A model generated the notes under the pieces. The model was not told the DNA's origin. It saw nothing but the letters and a program-made list of their open reading frames with translations, and ran no database searches. From Exophiala sp. HKRS030 (Eukaryota; Ascomycota; Eurotiomycetes; Chaetothyriales; Herpotrichiellaceae), in the NCBI GenBank assembly GCA_023897205.1, contig JAHWDD010000006.1, positions 3,410,001-3,474,000 on the forward strand: a stretch of 64,000 bases of DNA. Direction: 5' to 3'. Positions 1 to 9,071 of this stretch are shown here, piece by piece. How positions within the stretch are numbered: the stretch's first letter is position 1; each line of letters begins with the position of its first letter. A program made the position numbers and the translations under genes.

Positions 1-1533
1 ACCAAGGGTTGTGTATTGTGATGTTAACATATAGCCCATGCAGATACACAGCTTGCAGAGCTCAACACACATAGTTGCAAGAAGTGTGCTTTTGCCAATA
101 TCTTGTTCGATGTGAATCGCATCGAAGGCAACTGCCGATGAGGAATTGGACGGCGGAATATCGAAATCCGAGACTTCGAGCATTTTAACGTCGAAATCCT
201 CATCCTTGATCCGTATTGGTCGCCGGGTTCCCAGCGCAATAAGCCTGTCACGGATATAAAGACTCCACCAAATTCTTCGCCGCAAGCGTTGAGCTTCTGG
301 AGACACACCTGGAGCGCTGGCTTCACGATGCAAACCCATACTTTGTGCGTGTGAAAGAGCCTGTCCTGTCCAATACCATGTGTGCTTCCTGTCGTTCCAT
401 TTTTCATACCACATGCTCATCAATAAAAGTGATTGTAGAATTTCAATGTTTTCTGGTTCGATGTCAAAGTCATAAAGTAAACGGACTTTAGCAAAGAATT
501 TGGTTCGGGCTTGCTTGATTGTTTCAGATCCTGTTTTTGAAACGACCCCTGGCTTGAGGGACGAAAGACCAGCAAACATGACCGCTTGGAAGAGAAGGAT
601 ACTAATCTTCCGATCAGTGCCATCGTCGAAGACTGCCTCGAGGAAATCACTCAAGTTCAAAATCGGCATAAATGTGTGTACGCTGTTAATGTAGCTGTGA
701 ATGAGCTTGGATCGTAGCTCAGGCTCCGGTACAATAAATGCTCCCTTCTTTGCAAGAAAGTCGATGGTTTCAGAGTCCATGTCTGAAGGAAGAGGTTTGA
801 TGAAGGGCGGCAGCTGGATTTCTGAAGGCAGTTCGCTTGCATAAGAACCAGTTGATGCAGAGTCCATACCTGGATGGGTAGAAGACGTTTGCCTAATCGA
901 GCTGTCTTTGGACTGTGCCCAATCGCCAACGAGGTTGTTGCTCTCTGGATGATAGCGATCAAGAGCAAGTTCATTTCCGGCCTCATAGTTGATCGGTACT
1001 TCTGTAATTGTTTGGATCTGAGGCCGCTCAAGCTCGTCATTTCGTCGCTGGCGACATTCCGGCATATCACGAACATCTTCGTCATCAAAAGTTAGACATA
1101 TTGGAACCTCGTCAGTCGTTGATGCTGCTGATTTTGAGCGACAAAAATCGAAGTTTTGGTTTCTCTCTTGCTCGCCATAAGCTGCTAAAGGAGAATTCCT
1201 GGTATCGCGGTCGCTCTTCATATCTCCCAAATCTCCGTCTGGCTTGGAGGACGATGCAAGCGGCGAGGAATGACTCTCTTTCTGACCTCTGTCGGGCCTG
1301 CCTCTTCTCGAAACAAGTAGGATGCATTCGAGGTTATCGAGCTTGCAATTGGTGCAGCGTTCGCCATTCACCAGAATATCACAGCGGACCTTTCTGGTTC
1401 TGCAGGATTGACAAGCTCTTGCCGCGCGTCGTTTGATCACACGCTCCGCATCACCAGCTGACAACGATAGCTTTCGTTTCGCGAGTTTTTCATTTGAGGC
1501 ACACCCATTCTGGTGCTGTCTTGAGGTATCCAT
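1..1533 (-). CDS. Zn2Cys6 transcription factor, CTF1/FarA-like (3' end cut by window)
   Basis: One uninterrupted frame of 511 codons runs from an ATG at 1533 to the first base of the window, so the C-terminus is missing. Residues 41-70 form a Zn2Cys6 binuclear cluster: Cys41, 44, 51, 60, 63 and 70, spacing C-x2-C-x6-C-x8-C-x2-C-x6-C. It is preceded by a basic RVIKRRAARA stretch. Downstream is the fungal-specific transcription factor domain, with HSYINSVHTFMPIL, LSHAQSMGLHRE and RRRIWWSLYIRDR segments. The wording around the cluster (KVRCD, CTNCKLDNLEC) resembles the cutinase transcription factor 1 / FarA-FarB class, which in Aspergillus controls fatty-acid and short-chain use through CCTCGG sites. 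It sits at the edge of a catabolic block and has a CCTCGG in its own upstream region. The class call is an inference from the motif; the Zn2Cys6 call is secure. Confidence 0.88.
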   Translation of the reverse strand, partial: MDTSRQHQNGCASNEKLAKRKLSLSAGDAERVIKRRAARACQSCRTRKVRCDILVNGERCTNCKLDNLECILLVSRRGRPDRGQKESHSSPLASSSKPDGDLGDMKSDRDTRNSPLAAYGEQERNQNFDFCRSKSAASTTDEVPICLTFDDEDVRDMPECRQRRNDELERPQIQTITEVPINYEAGNELALDRYHPESNNLVGDWAQSKDSSIRQTSSTHPGMDSASTGSYASELPSEIQLPPFIKPLPSDMDSETIDFLAKKGAFIVPEPELRSKLIHSYINSVHTFMPILNLSDFLEAVFDDGTDRKISILLFQAVMFAGLSSLKPGVVSKTGSETIKQARTKFFAKVRLLYDFDIEPENIEILQSLLLMSMWYEKWNDRKHTWYWTGQALSHAQSMGLHREASAPGVSPEAQRLRRRIWWSLYIRDRLIALGTRRPIRIKDEDFDVKMLEVSDFDIPPSNSSSAVAFDAIHIEQDIGKSTLLATMCVELCKLCICMGYMLTSQYTTLG

Positions 1534-2392
1534 GACTGTTGGCTTCTTGGACTTTGAAATGCGCACTCACGAACCACCATGTTGACATGAAGGATTTACA
1601 GGAGATTGAGGGGTCGGGCGAGTGCGGAGACCCTGATTCACAGGCTAGTCCCCGGGGATGATTGCGGGGAGTTGAAGTGGATTTGATGGCGTTCAAAGAC
1701 CCCTGCAATGCACTTGGCAAGTTCTTATGAGTTACCTCGGTTATACTAAGTAAGCTCCGTTGTGGTATTTATGTTGAACAGATTGTGAATGTCGATGCAG
1801 GGGAAGTTTATGCATCGACAAGGGGTGTGGAATGTATCCATTCTTCACAATCTGCCCCATTCGCAGCAGCAATCCCATGGATCACATGAGACCGAAGACT
1901 AGTCACATATCAGTATAGGCTCACATTGAGAAGAAGCTTGCTGGTCTACATCATGTCAAACGAGGTTGAGTTGATTCCTTGAGGATCTCCCACTGAAAGA
2001 GGGGGATCCTGATATCTATAGGCTATAGGTGGTTGGGGGATGAATTCTAGGTTTTAGTTCTGACACATCATGTTGCTAGAAGGCATGTGCTGGGCATGCT
2101 GAATAGCTTTGAATAGCTTTGAAGCGCTGTGGCGACAGGCTTCCAATGGATGTCGTTAATCGGAACCATTATATGGCATCGTGCAAAAGATTCCAGAGAT
2201 TGTTTCTCTTATGTTTGTCTAAGCTTTCTAACCCAACACCTTAGACTATGCTACTCGCAAATTCGACATAATGCTCTAGCGTCGCAAGGACGTTGAATCC
2301 AAGCGGCGTACTTATGGGGATCGGGTTTGGGGTGGGCTCTCAACGCTCAGAATATGCCACATGCGCTCGAGCCAAGAATGAGCGTCTTCCCG
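1534..2392. other. intergenic region, promoter side of the Zn2Cys6 gene
   Basis: About 860 bp lie between the 3' end of the oxidoreductase gene and the start of the transcription factor gene, both on the minus strand. No frame here is convincing. It holds one CCTCGG hexamer at 1736-1741 and a duplicated GAATAGCTTT at about 2100-2119. Confidence 0.5.
1736..1741. promoter_or_regulatory. CCTCGG, candidate FarA/CTF1-type site
   Basis: Exact CCTCGG about 200 bp upstream of the regulator's ATG at 1533, which would allow autoregulation. The assignment rests on the hexamer alone plus its recurrence in neighbouring promoters. Confidence 0.4.
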
Positions 2393-3695
2393 TCACGGGC
2401 TTTCCATTATTCGGTAGACTAGTTTCCCAGATGACACCTTCCCAGCTTTGAGGTCATTCAAACCATAAGGAATTGCAGCCAGTCCACCATCACGTACAAT
2501 TTCCTTGTGTGTTTTTAGTTTGCCCTGTAGGGTTGTCAGCTGAGAACCTAAGTTGAGGCGAATGCTGTGGACCTCTCTCAATAAGTCTTCGGTTAAAGAC
2601 ATGAACATTTTTGCAAACTCGAAGTCTTCAGCCGACGCTGGAAACACCTGAGATCCAAACTGGAAAGCTTCACCGAACATCGTATACATGACTACAGCGC
2701 TGGAATGCACGTCCGCACGAGGAGATTTTATGGGGTTTGTGGTGCCGTAGATATTGCCAGGATACGTGGATAATGCGTTGGCACAAATTTTTGCAGATGC
2801 TTCTGTCGCAATGGTATCCCACGCATACCGAAGTGTGTTGTCCGTGTATCTACGAACCGTGTTTCCTGCATCGGGATCTTTGTAGTCGACACAAAAGACT
2901 GCGCCAAGCTCCCTGAGGCGCTCGAAGTCTTGTTGGCCGCAGATCGCAATTACAGAGTACCCGGATCTGAAATGTAGTGTCAGCAAGCTTTGGCTGGATT
3001 ATGCTTGAAGTTTAACCTGATGAAGTTGATCTCACTCACAAGTTGGCATATTGAATAGCAAGCCCTCCTGTCGCTGTTCCTCCACCATATATCAAGACAT
3101 ACTCTTGTGTCCGAATGGGATCGGTCGGGAGATTCAACTTCAGAGATTTTTGATAGAGTCCTTGGCCGACCGTGATTGCACCCAGCGAGACGGTTGCTGC
3201 CTTCTCGAAATCTAATTCCATGGGCACTTTCATTTGCAAGTCACCTTTCGCGACAATATATTCCGCAAAGGCGCCGTCCTCCTCATTCACTAGGTTCGAA
3301 CCGTGGACACAACCACATATCCTGTCCCCTTTTCTCCACGTTTTCGTCACAGAAGAACCGACCTCTTCTACAACTCCTGCGTAATCACAGCCAATAAGAG
3401 CACCATCCTTTGCCCTCTGGAAACTGACGTGTTTCCAGTCTGTAGGATTGAGTGCGACCGCATAGGGCTTGACAAGAACATAATCCGGACGTAGCTTAGG
3501 TAGAGATCTATCTTTGACAAACTGGGCATCAGTCCCTTTGATAACCACTGCTTTCATTGTTGCGTAGCCACGAACTTCAGGCCTCGACCTCCTTTGGAGG
3601 ATAAGTTTGCTTGACGTCCTTTGGCCCAGTACAATGAATGCTCTGGGTGGCTCGAGAATTTTCCGTACAGACCTAGCAATCGTGGTCGATATCAT
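2393..3695 (-). CDS. zinc-independent MDR oxidoreductase (enoyl-reductase/ToxD-like)
   Basis: Two exons (3695-3040, 2966-2393) around a 73-bp intron (GTGAGT..CAG) give 409 residues. The fold is the medium-chain dehydrogenase/reductase family: a GroES-like N-terminal half (LNPTDWKHV, GCDYAGVVEEVG, GDRICGCVHG, FAEYIV) and a nucleotide-binding half with YGGGTATGGLAIQYA continuing after the splice as SGYSVIA. The structural-zinc cysteines and the catalytic-zinc GHE motif are absent, as in trans-acting enoyl reductases and quinone-oxidoreductase-like members. Relatives begin at MKAVV, here Met47 (ATG at 3555-3557). The first 46 residues are arginine-rich, without acidic clusters, and end in RGYAT, which looks like a mitochondrial presequence. 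It is divergent from the BVMO gene across 439 bp. The substrate is unknown. Confidence 0.88.
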
Positions 3696-4134
3696 CGTGC
3701 AAAGTCCACGAGTGAAGTAGTTTGGCCACGTGAGGTGGGATTTAAATGTTGATTGAAGTCTGCCGACAATCCATGATGTGTCTCACCCTGCTCAGAATCC
3801 AGCTGCAATTGCATGCTCCACATAGGAGTAAACGACTACACTTCATCAGTGCTCACGTGGTATGTCAAAATAATACAACGTTCTGGCTTCTCCGAGAAAT
3901 TGCCAAAAAGAAGGTGGCGACCCAGTTAGCCTCGGGTATGGGAAGGCAGTCTTCTACCCCACATTCATGCCTCCGCAAAGTCGTTAGTTATGTGGAGGAT
4001 AATTGCGTAATAGCCAACAGAGTTGACTGATTCTCAGATTCGCCCCAGATCTAATTGTGCTCTTGATTCTTCATTACTGACGGACCGAACATATTCTGCA
4101 TAATTCTCAGTACAGATCAGGCAGCATACGCACA
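3696..4134. promoter_or_regulatory. bidirectional promoter region, MDR oxidoreductase / BVMO
   Basis: A 439-bp spacer separates two divergent start codons, so both promoters must lie here. It contains CCTCGG at 3930-3935, about 200 bp from each start. No coding frame is convincing. Confidence 0.55.
3930..3935. promoter_or_regulatory. CCTCGG, candidate FarA/CTF1-type site
   Basis: Exact CCTCGG near the middle of the divergent spacer between the oxidoreductase and BVMO genes. Confidence 0.4.
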
Positions 4135-5751
4135 ATGACATCGACAACACCAGATATCGATTACGACGCAATCGTCGTTGGTGCTGGTTTTGGCGGGCTT
4201 CGCATGTTACATGAGCTTCGCCGTCTGAAATTGTCGGCAAAATGCTTCGAGGCAGGGACTGATGTTGGTGGAACGTGGTACTGGAACAGGTACCCCGGTG
4301 CGAGGACAGACAGTGAAGCATGGGTTTACACCATGAACATCTCCAAGGAACTCACAGCAGACTGGGCTTGGCAGGAACGTCTGCCATCTCAGAATGAAGT
4401 TTTACAGTATCTGAGGCACATTGCTGATCGTTTCGATCTTCGCAAGGATATCGAATTCAGCACTCGGGTGGTGTCTGCTCACTATGACAGTGATCGACAG
4501 GTTTGGTCGGTCACGAACGACAAGGGCCAATCATACAGCTGTTCGTATTTTATCACTGCAGCCGGACCGCTCTCCAGTCCACGTCCCCCACCATTCCCTG
4601 GCATTGAATCATTCCGTGGACGATGGTTACAGACCGCAACTTGGCCTAAAGAACCGATCGACTTCGAAGGCAAGAAAGTCGCTGTTGTGGGCACTGGCGC
4701 GACCGGGGTCCAAGTAATACCAATCGTCGCACACGAAGCAAAGTCTTTGACCGTATTTCAAAGAACGCCAAACTATGTTATTCCAGGACGAAACTACAGC
4801 ATTAGTCAACCTAGACTGAATGAGATTCGAAAAAATTATGATCAAACTTGGGAACAAGCTCAGGGTCAGGTATTTGGGATGGCTATCCCCAACGCCGGAC
4901 GGACAACCAAGGACACACCAGATAAGGTGGTCCAACAAAGAATCCTCGATCGCGGATGGGAGACTGGCGGGTTCTATTTTGTCTTCAATACCTTCGACGA
5001 CACACTCATAGACCCCTACGCCAACGAGATGACAGCGGAATTCGTTCGCAACAAGATCCGCACCATAGTTGAGGATGCAGAAACTGCAGAGCTTCTATGC
5101 CCAAGTTATCCATTTCTCGCAAAGAGACCTCCATTAGGGCACTTCTACTATGAAGCCTTCAACAGACCAAATGTCAAGCTAGTGGACGTCAGCAATAACC
5201 CGATTACTGAAATTACTCCCAATGGCCTTCGAACAGCGACAGATGAATACGAGTTCGATATCATCATCTTTGCGATCGGATTCGACGCAGGCACGGGTGC
5301 TCTTTCTGCTATTGATATCAAAGGCGAAAGTGGGCTAGATCTTCGACAAAAGTGGTCAAAATCCCTCGAAAGCTACCTAGGCATCTTGGTTGAGGGATTT
5401 CCAAACATGTTCATGATATCTGGACCACAGTCACCTTTCGCGAATATACCGGTGGTGATTGACGGCACAGTAAACTGGATTGGCAAAGCAATCGAAGACC
5501 TGCGTACACATCACAAAACAAAGGTTGACGTAACAGCGGAAGCCAGTCATCAGTGGGCAACTCACGTCAACGATGTGTTCAAAATGACAGTCTTTGCCAC
5601 GGCGGCATCCCAGGTGCGATCATGGTATCTCGGGACTAATGTTCCTGGAAAGCCAGAGAGTCTGTTGTTCTATTTCGGAGGAGTGCCTACTTATTTCGAC
5701 ACAATCAGAAAGGAAGCCGCAGCAGGCTTTCCCACCTTGGTCAAGTCCTGA
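4135..5751 (+). CDS. flavin-dependent Baeyer-Villiger monooxygenase
   Basis: Intronless, 538 residues. Type I BVMOs use FAD, NADPH and O2 to insert oxygen next to a ketone carbonyl and give esters or lactones. Visible features are an FAD Rossmann motif GAGFGG (residues 16-21), the family hallmark GGTWYWNRYPGARTDSE, an NADPH Rossmann motif GTGATG (186-191) and conserved C-terminal blocks (FPNMFMISGPQSP, then FYFGGVPTYF near the end). The BVMO fingerprint FxGxxxHxxxW(P/D) is present at 160-171, but with Gln166 (CAG) at the normally histidine position; Phe160, Gly162, Trp170 and Pro171 are kept. Length and the ATG are normal for cyclohexanone-type BVMOs. Neighbouring SDR and oxidoreductase genes suggest a shared ketone-oxidation route; that link is inferred. 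Confidence 0.93.
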   Translation: MTSTTPDIDYDAIVVGAGFGGLRMLHELRRLKLSAKCFEAGTDVGGTWYWNRYPGARTDSEAWVYTMNISKELTADWAWQERLPSQNEVLQYLRHIADRFDLRKDIEFSTRVVSAHYDSDRQVWSVTNDKGQSYSCSYFITAAGPLSSPRPPPFPGIESFRGRWLQTATWPKEPIDFEGKKVAVVGTGATGVQVIPIVAHEAKSLTVFQRTPNYVIPGRNYSISQPRLNEIRKNYDQTWEQAQGQVFGMAIPNAGRTTKDTPDKVVQQRILDRGWETGGFYFVFNTFDDTLIDPYANEMTAEFVRNKIRTIVEDAETAELLCPSYPFLAKRPPLGHFYYEAFNRPNVKLVDVSNNPITEITPNGLRTATDEYEFDIIIFAIGFDAGTGALSAIDIKGESGLDLRQKWSKSLESYLGILVEGFPNMFMISGPQSPFANIPVVIDGTVNWIGKAIEDLRTHHKTKVDVTAEASHQWATHVNDVFKMTVFATAASQVRSWYLGTNVPGKPESLLFYFGGVPTYFDTIRKEAAAGFPTLVKS

Positions 5752-6031
5752 TCTATAACTTTTGTATGAATGCCAGGGAATGAGGTCCTTGTACAACCCT
5801 ATCTTCGGTCACGGGGTCGAGACAACCGAAGTTTTCTTCACATCTAGGGCTTTAGTATCAGATCAGAGAGAGTCATCTTCTCAGAATAAGCAAATGAGTA
5901 AATAGAGGAGCCCAGAACTATGTATATGCACATATATTGCAATTACAGATTATTCAATGTTGTCATTTTCAATGCAAGCCAGGTGGGGCCGGACATAATT
6001 GATTGCGAACATTTCAAAATCTCCTGTGCTA

Positions 6032-6968
6032 CTATATAACGTGATATAAAGAAGCACCAGCATCAACATGAAGATTGACCCCTGTTATACCAGAGGCCCT
6101 GCTTCCAAACAGAAATACCACTGCTTCCGCAACTTCCTCCGGGTATGTAAGTCGGTTCATAGGACTCTGGGCTTTGGCTCCATCGAAGAATGCTTCACTC
6201 AAGCCTGCTCCGCCTCCTGTCAACATTGGTGTCAATGTGAAGCCCGGAGAAACTGCATTCACTCGGATACCACTCGGACCGTATTGTCTTGCATCTACCT
6301 TTGTCATCGAAACGACGGCGTGCTTCACACTATTGTAGGATGACAACATTGGGACAGACGCAGTCCCAGACAGAGAACAAGTATTGACTATGGACCCTCG
6401 AATTGCACGGTCCTTGCGTTCGTTAGGTCCAAGACAGTCGATAGGCTCTTGAGCCAGCATTTGTTTAACTTCATATTTTGTGCAGAGGAACACCTGGACA
6501 GTAGGAAATAAGCATCTTTTGTGGCCGCATCGATCAATGGAAAAAGACTTACTCCTTTCTCGTTTACCCTGTAAAGTTTTTCCAGCAAGCTGAGGTCGGT
6601 CTCATGGGTCCGAGTTCCTCCAATTCCGATTCCTGCATTGTTTGCTGCGAAGTCTAGTCTTCCAAATATCTCGACACACTTTTCAATCATTTGCCTGACA
6701 GAGGCATCGTTTGAGACATCTGCAACATGTAGTTCAACCTTTGCTGCACTTGATTTCTCCTGAATCAATTGCTTGGTCACTTGTAGACCTTTATCGTTGA
6801 TGTCCGCACAAAATATCTTCAAGCAACCTTGTTCAGCTAGCTTGATCGCGATTTGTTGACCCATTCCTGTCCACATCTATCAGTGTACGACTGAATTCTT
6901 CGGGTTTGGAACAAACCAGATCCTGCCCCAGTCACCAACCCAACGCCTCGAGCAAGAAGCGGATCCAT
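6032..6968 (-). CDS. classical short-chain dehydrogenase/reductase (SDR-A), catalytically intact
   Basis: Three exons (6968-6917, 6866-6553, 6493-6032) with introns of 50 and 59 bp give 275 residues. The protein is a classical SDR with an NAD(P) motif TGAGSGMG (residues 13-20), NNAG in the central sheet, a catalytic Ser162, a YNSVK motif (Tyr175, Lys179) with the normal Ser-x12-Tyr spacing, and a C-terminal VDAGASLYHVI. The first donor is GTTTGT, weaker than GTAAGT but in phase. It is divergent from a paralogue (SDR-B at 7402) and shares its exon lengths of 52 and 314 bp. The probable role is oxidation or reduction of an alcohol/ketone pair next to the BVMO; the substrate cannot be read from sequence. 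Confidence 0.9.
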
Positions 6969-7401
6969 CTCGAAAAGCTGTAGATTTGCCGTGCTTCTTT
7001 CTTTGGTCCTACTATTATTGTGTGCTTGAGATGTTTCTGATATAGACAAATTCGAAAAGATGATTGCCAATGTCATGAGTCGAAACCCCAAGGTAAGTTT
7101 TGTCTCCACAAATGGAACAAGGATTAATCTAATGTCTCCGCACGAATCTGCGTTTTCTTGGTGAGAATCACTTAACAGACTCCGAGGGTACTTGTGAAAT
7201 GCTTCAACCGAGGTCATGGTGTTAGTAAACTTCAAAATATTGGACAATCCCAACTAGAACACGTACGTGATAGTGTAAGTAGCGGTCCTGTGTACGTCAG
7301 CTTCAAGTAAATTTCCTCAAAAGTTTCCTGCTGTGCAACTCCAACCCCCGAGTCAGAAGAGTCTTCTACTTTCGAGATCTGGTCAAGAAAGCCATATCAA
7401 A
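6969..7401. promoter_or_regulatory. bidirectional promoter of the divergent SDR pair
   Basis: A 433-bp spacer between two divergent SDR start codons. It carries two CCGAGG hexamers (7182-7187 and 7208-7213) only 20 bp apart, the densest grouping of this motif that I noticed in the window. Confidence 0.55.
7182..7213. promoter_or_regulatory. paired CCGAGG sites, candidate FarA/CTF1-type
   Basis: Two exact CCGAGG copies at 7182-7187 and 7208-7213 in the same orientation, between divergent SDR genes. The first lies in TCCGAGGG and the second in ACCGAGGT. Confidence 0.42.
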
Positions 7402-8606
7402 ATGTCTGATACTCTGTCAGGGGGTACGGCGGTAGTTTTGCATGCTGGTGGTGGTGAGAACGCCCCTGTAGTTGTGAAACTTGTGGTCACTTCTAACTTT
7501 GATATAACAGCGGTTGGACGAGCAATTGCAACAACTTTTGCGCGCGAGGGATGCTCGAATTTGGCCATTGGAGACCTCGATGAGACAGCCCTCGGGCAGA
7601 CCGAAAAGGAGCTGAAAAGCCAATTTGCCTCCTTGCAAATTCGAAGCAAAAAGCTGGATCTCAACGATGAGAAGTCTACAGCCGAGTTTTTTCAAGACGT
7701 CGTAGAGAAGTTCGGGCGAATTGACTTTTCGGTCAACATTGCAAATCACGAACCAGCTGTGGCTGGAGTACACGAGCTCGAAGAGTCAGACTTGGAGCTA
7801 GCTTTCACAGAGAACCAGAGATCAGTATGTACATGTTCAATCTTTGCTCAATACTTGGAATCCACGAAAATGGATGACTGATTGACGAGCAGATATTTTT
7901 CAGTTCCAAGATGGCTTTAGGTCATATGCTCAAACAAGACTTCCTCAAAGGTTATGAGACTCGCGGCAGCATTGTCAATGTGACAAATGTCGCGGGTACT
8001 GCAGCGCTGCATGGCTTGAACGCATATTCGGCAAGCATGGGAGCAATTTTTGGCATGAGCAAAACGGACGCGTTTGACTATGCTGCCGACAGGATCAGAG
8101 TCAATGTTGTCGCGCCTCTACTGTTTCAGAAGGAGGAAGTGGCGAAAACCGTTGACGAACACCCGTTCAATCGTCACGCTACACCCGAGGATGTAGCAAA
8201 TGCAGTAGTCTTTCTTGCTGGTCCGCGTGCAGCGTTCATCTCCGGCATTGCTCTTCCTATCGACGGTGGATTTCATCTGCGGACTGGGGACCTCCTAGAT
8301 TCTGAAAACGAGTTACATAATGTGAACCTTGGTCTCAAAATAAAATTACTGAGAGTTCTGGGCTTGGTTGTTACATGGTCACATTCCATATCTCGCCCTC
8401 TTCATCGCTCCGATATTCTAGTGTATTGGACGGCGAGGTCAGCCGAGAATAACTCGTTCGTGCTAGCTCTCCGGTTACTGCGACTCCTCAATGCTTTGTT
8501 TCCTCTTTCGGGCAACACTTGCCCCAGATTTAGCGACCCCAATGATGCCCCACGAAACCTCCACTGCCCAGGTTTTGCCCCTCGGGTAGCGACCTCGCAA
8601 ATTTGA
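7402..8606 (+). CDS. degenerate short-chain dehydrogenase paralogue (SDR-B), probable pseudoenzyme
   Basis: Three exons (7402-7453, 7511-7824, 7893-8606) with introns of 57 and 68 bp give an open frame of 359 residues. Exon lengths 52 and 314 and both intron phases match SDR-A exactly, so the two are paralogues. The fold is recognisable (FAREG, FGRIDF, RGSIVNV, DGGFHLR), but the active-site apparatus is lost: TGxxxGxG reads LHAGGAVG (residues 13-20), NNAG reads NIAN, the catalytic Ser is Asn154 and the catalytic Lys is Met171, while Tyr167 remains. The loop after RVNVVAP is shortened, and about 75 residues of unrelated sequence follow the normal SDR end, as if the original stop was lost. It could be a pseudoenzyme or an ageing pseudogene whose frame is still open; activity as an oxidoreductase is unlikely. 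Confidence 0.75.
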
Positions 8607-8662
8607 TCAACGTCTCTGGCCAGTTTCCAATGGCGGCTATTCAGCTAATCTCGGTCACCCTT

Positions 8663-8668
8663 CCGAGG
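8663..8668. promoter_or_regulatory. CCGAGG, candidate FarA/CTF1-type site
   Basis: Exact CCGAGG about 400 bp upstream of the MFS start codon. Confidence 0.38.
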
Positions 8669-8914
8669 ACATGGTTATCTCTTCCATATACCCCAGCAAT
8701 CCATCCCCGTGGTAAGCGACCTCCACTCCAATAGATCTATGACAGAAATTGCTTTACAATTGGATTAGGTGGATCAGATCTCAGAATCGCAACCCAGAGA
8801 AGGTTTTTCTTGGCTTCGCAGTACCTCGACGCCAGAAGTGGTCTGGCTAGCTATTTTCTGTCCTTCCCTCAGCCTGCTCCTTCTGTAGTCCCAGGATCAT
8901 GCTCAGACAGATGC

Positions 8915-8920
8915 CCTCGG
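8915..8920. promoter_or_regulatory. CCTCGG, candidate FarA/CTF1-type site
   Basis: Exact CCTCGG about 150 bp upstream of the MFS ATG at 9072. Confidence 0.42.
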
Positions 8921-9071
8921 TAATTGAACGAGAAGAAGATATATTGTAGGTTGACACCCACATTATTCTTTTCAGGTCAGTTCCGTCCTTCTCAACACGG
9001 CACATTCGCCTTACAATACTCTTTATCTTACCACATATCTGTCTGCGGTCTGATCAGGCTCCACTTCCACC

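Larger units (their letters stand above)
8607..9071. promoter_or_regulatory. promoter region of the first sugar-porter gene
   Basis: 465 bp between SDR-B and the MFS gene, with no credible coding frame. It contains CCGAGG at 8663-8668 and CCTCGG at 8915-8920, in opposite orientations. Confidence 0.5.

Noticed and set aside
9..1436. Several plus- and minus-strand short frames across the first 1.4 kb
   Set aside because: They are shadows of the long minus-strand Zn2Cys6 frame that runs off the window start.
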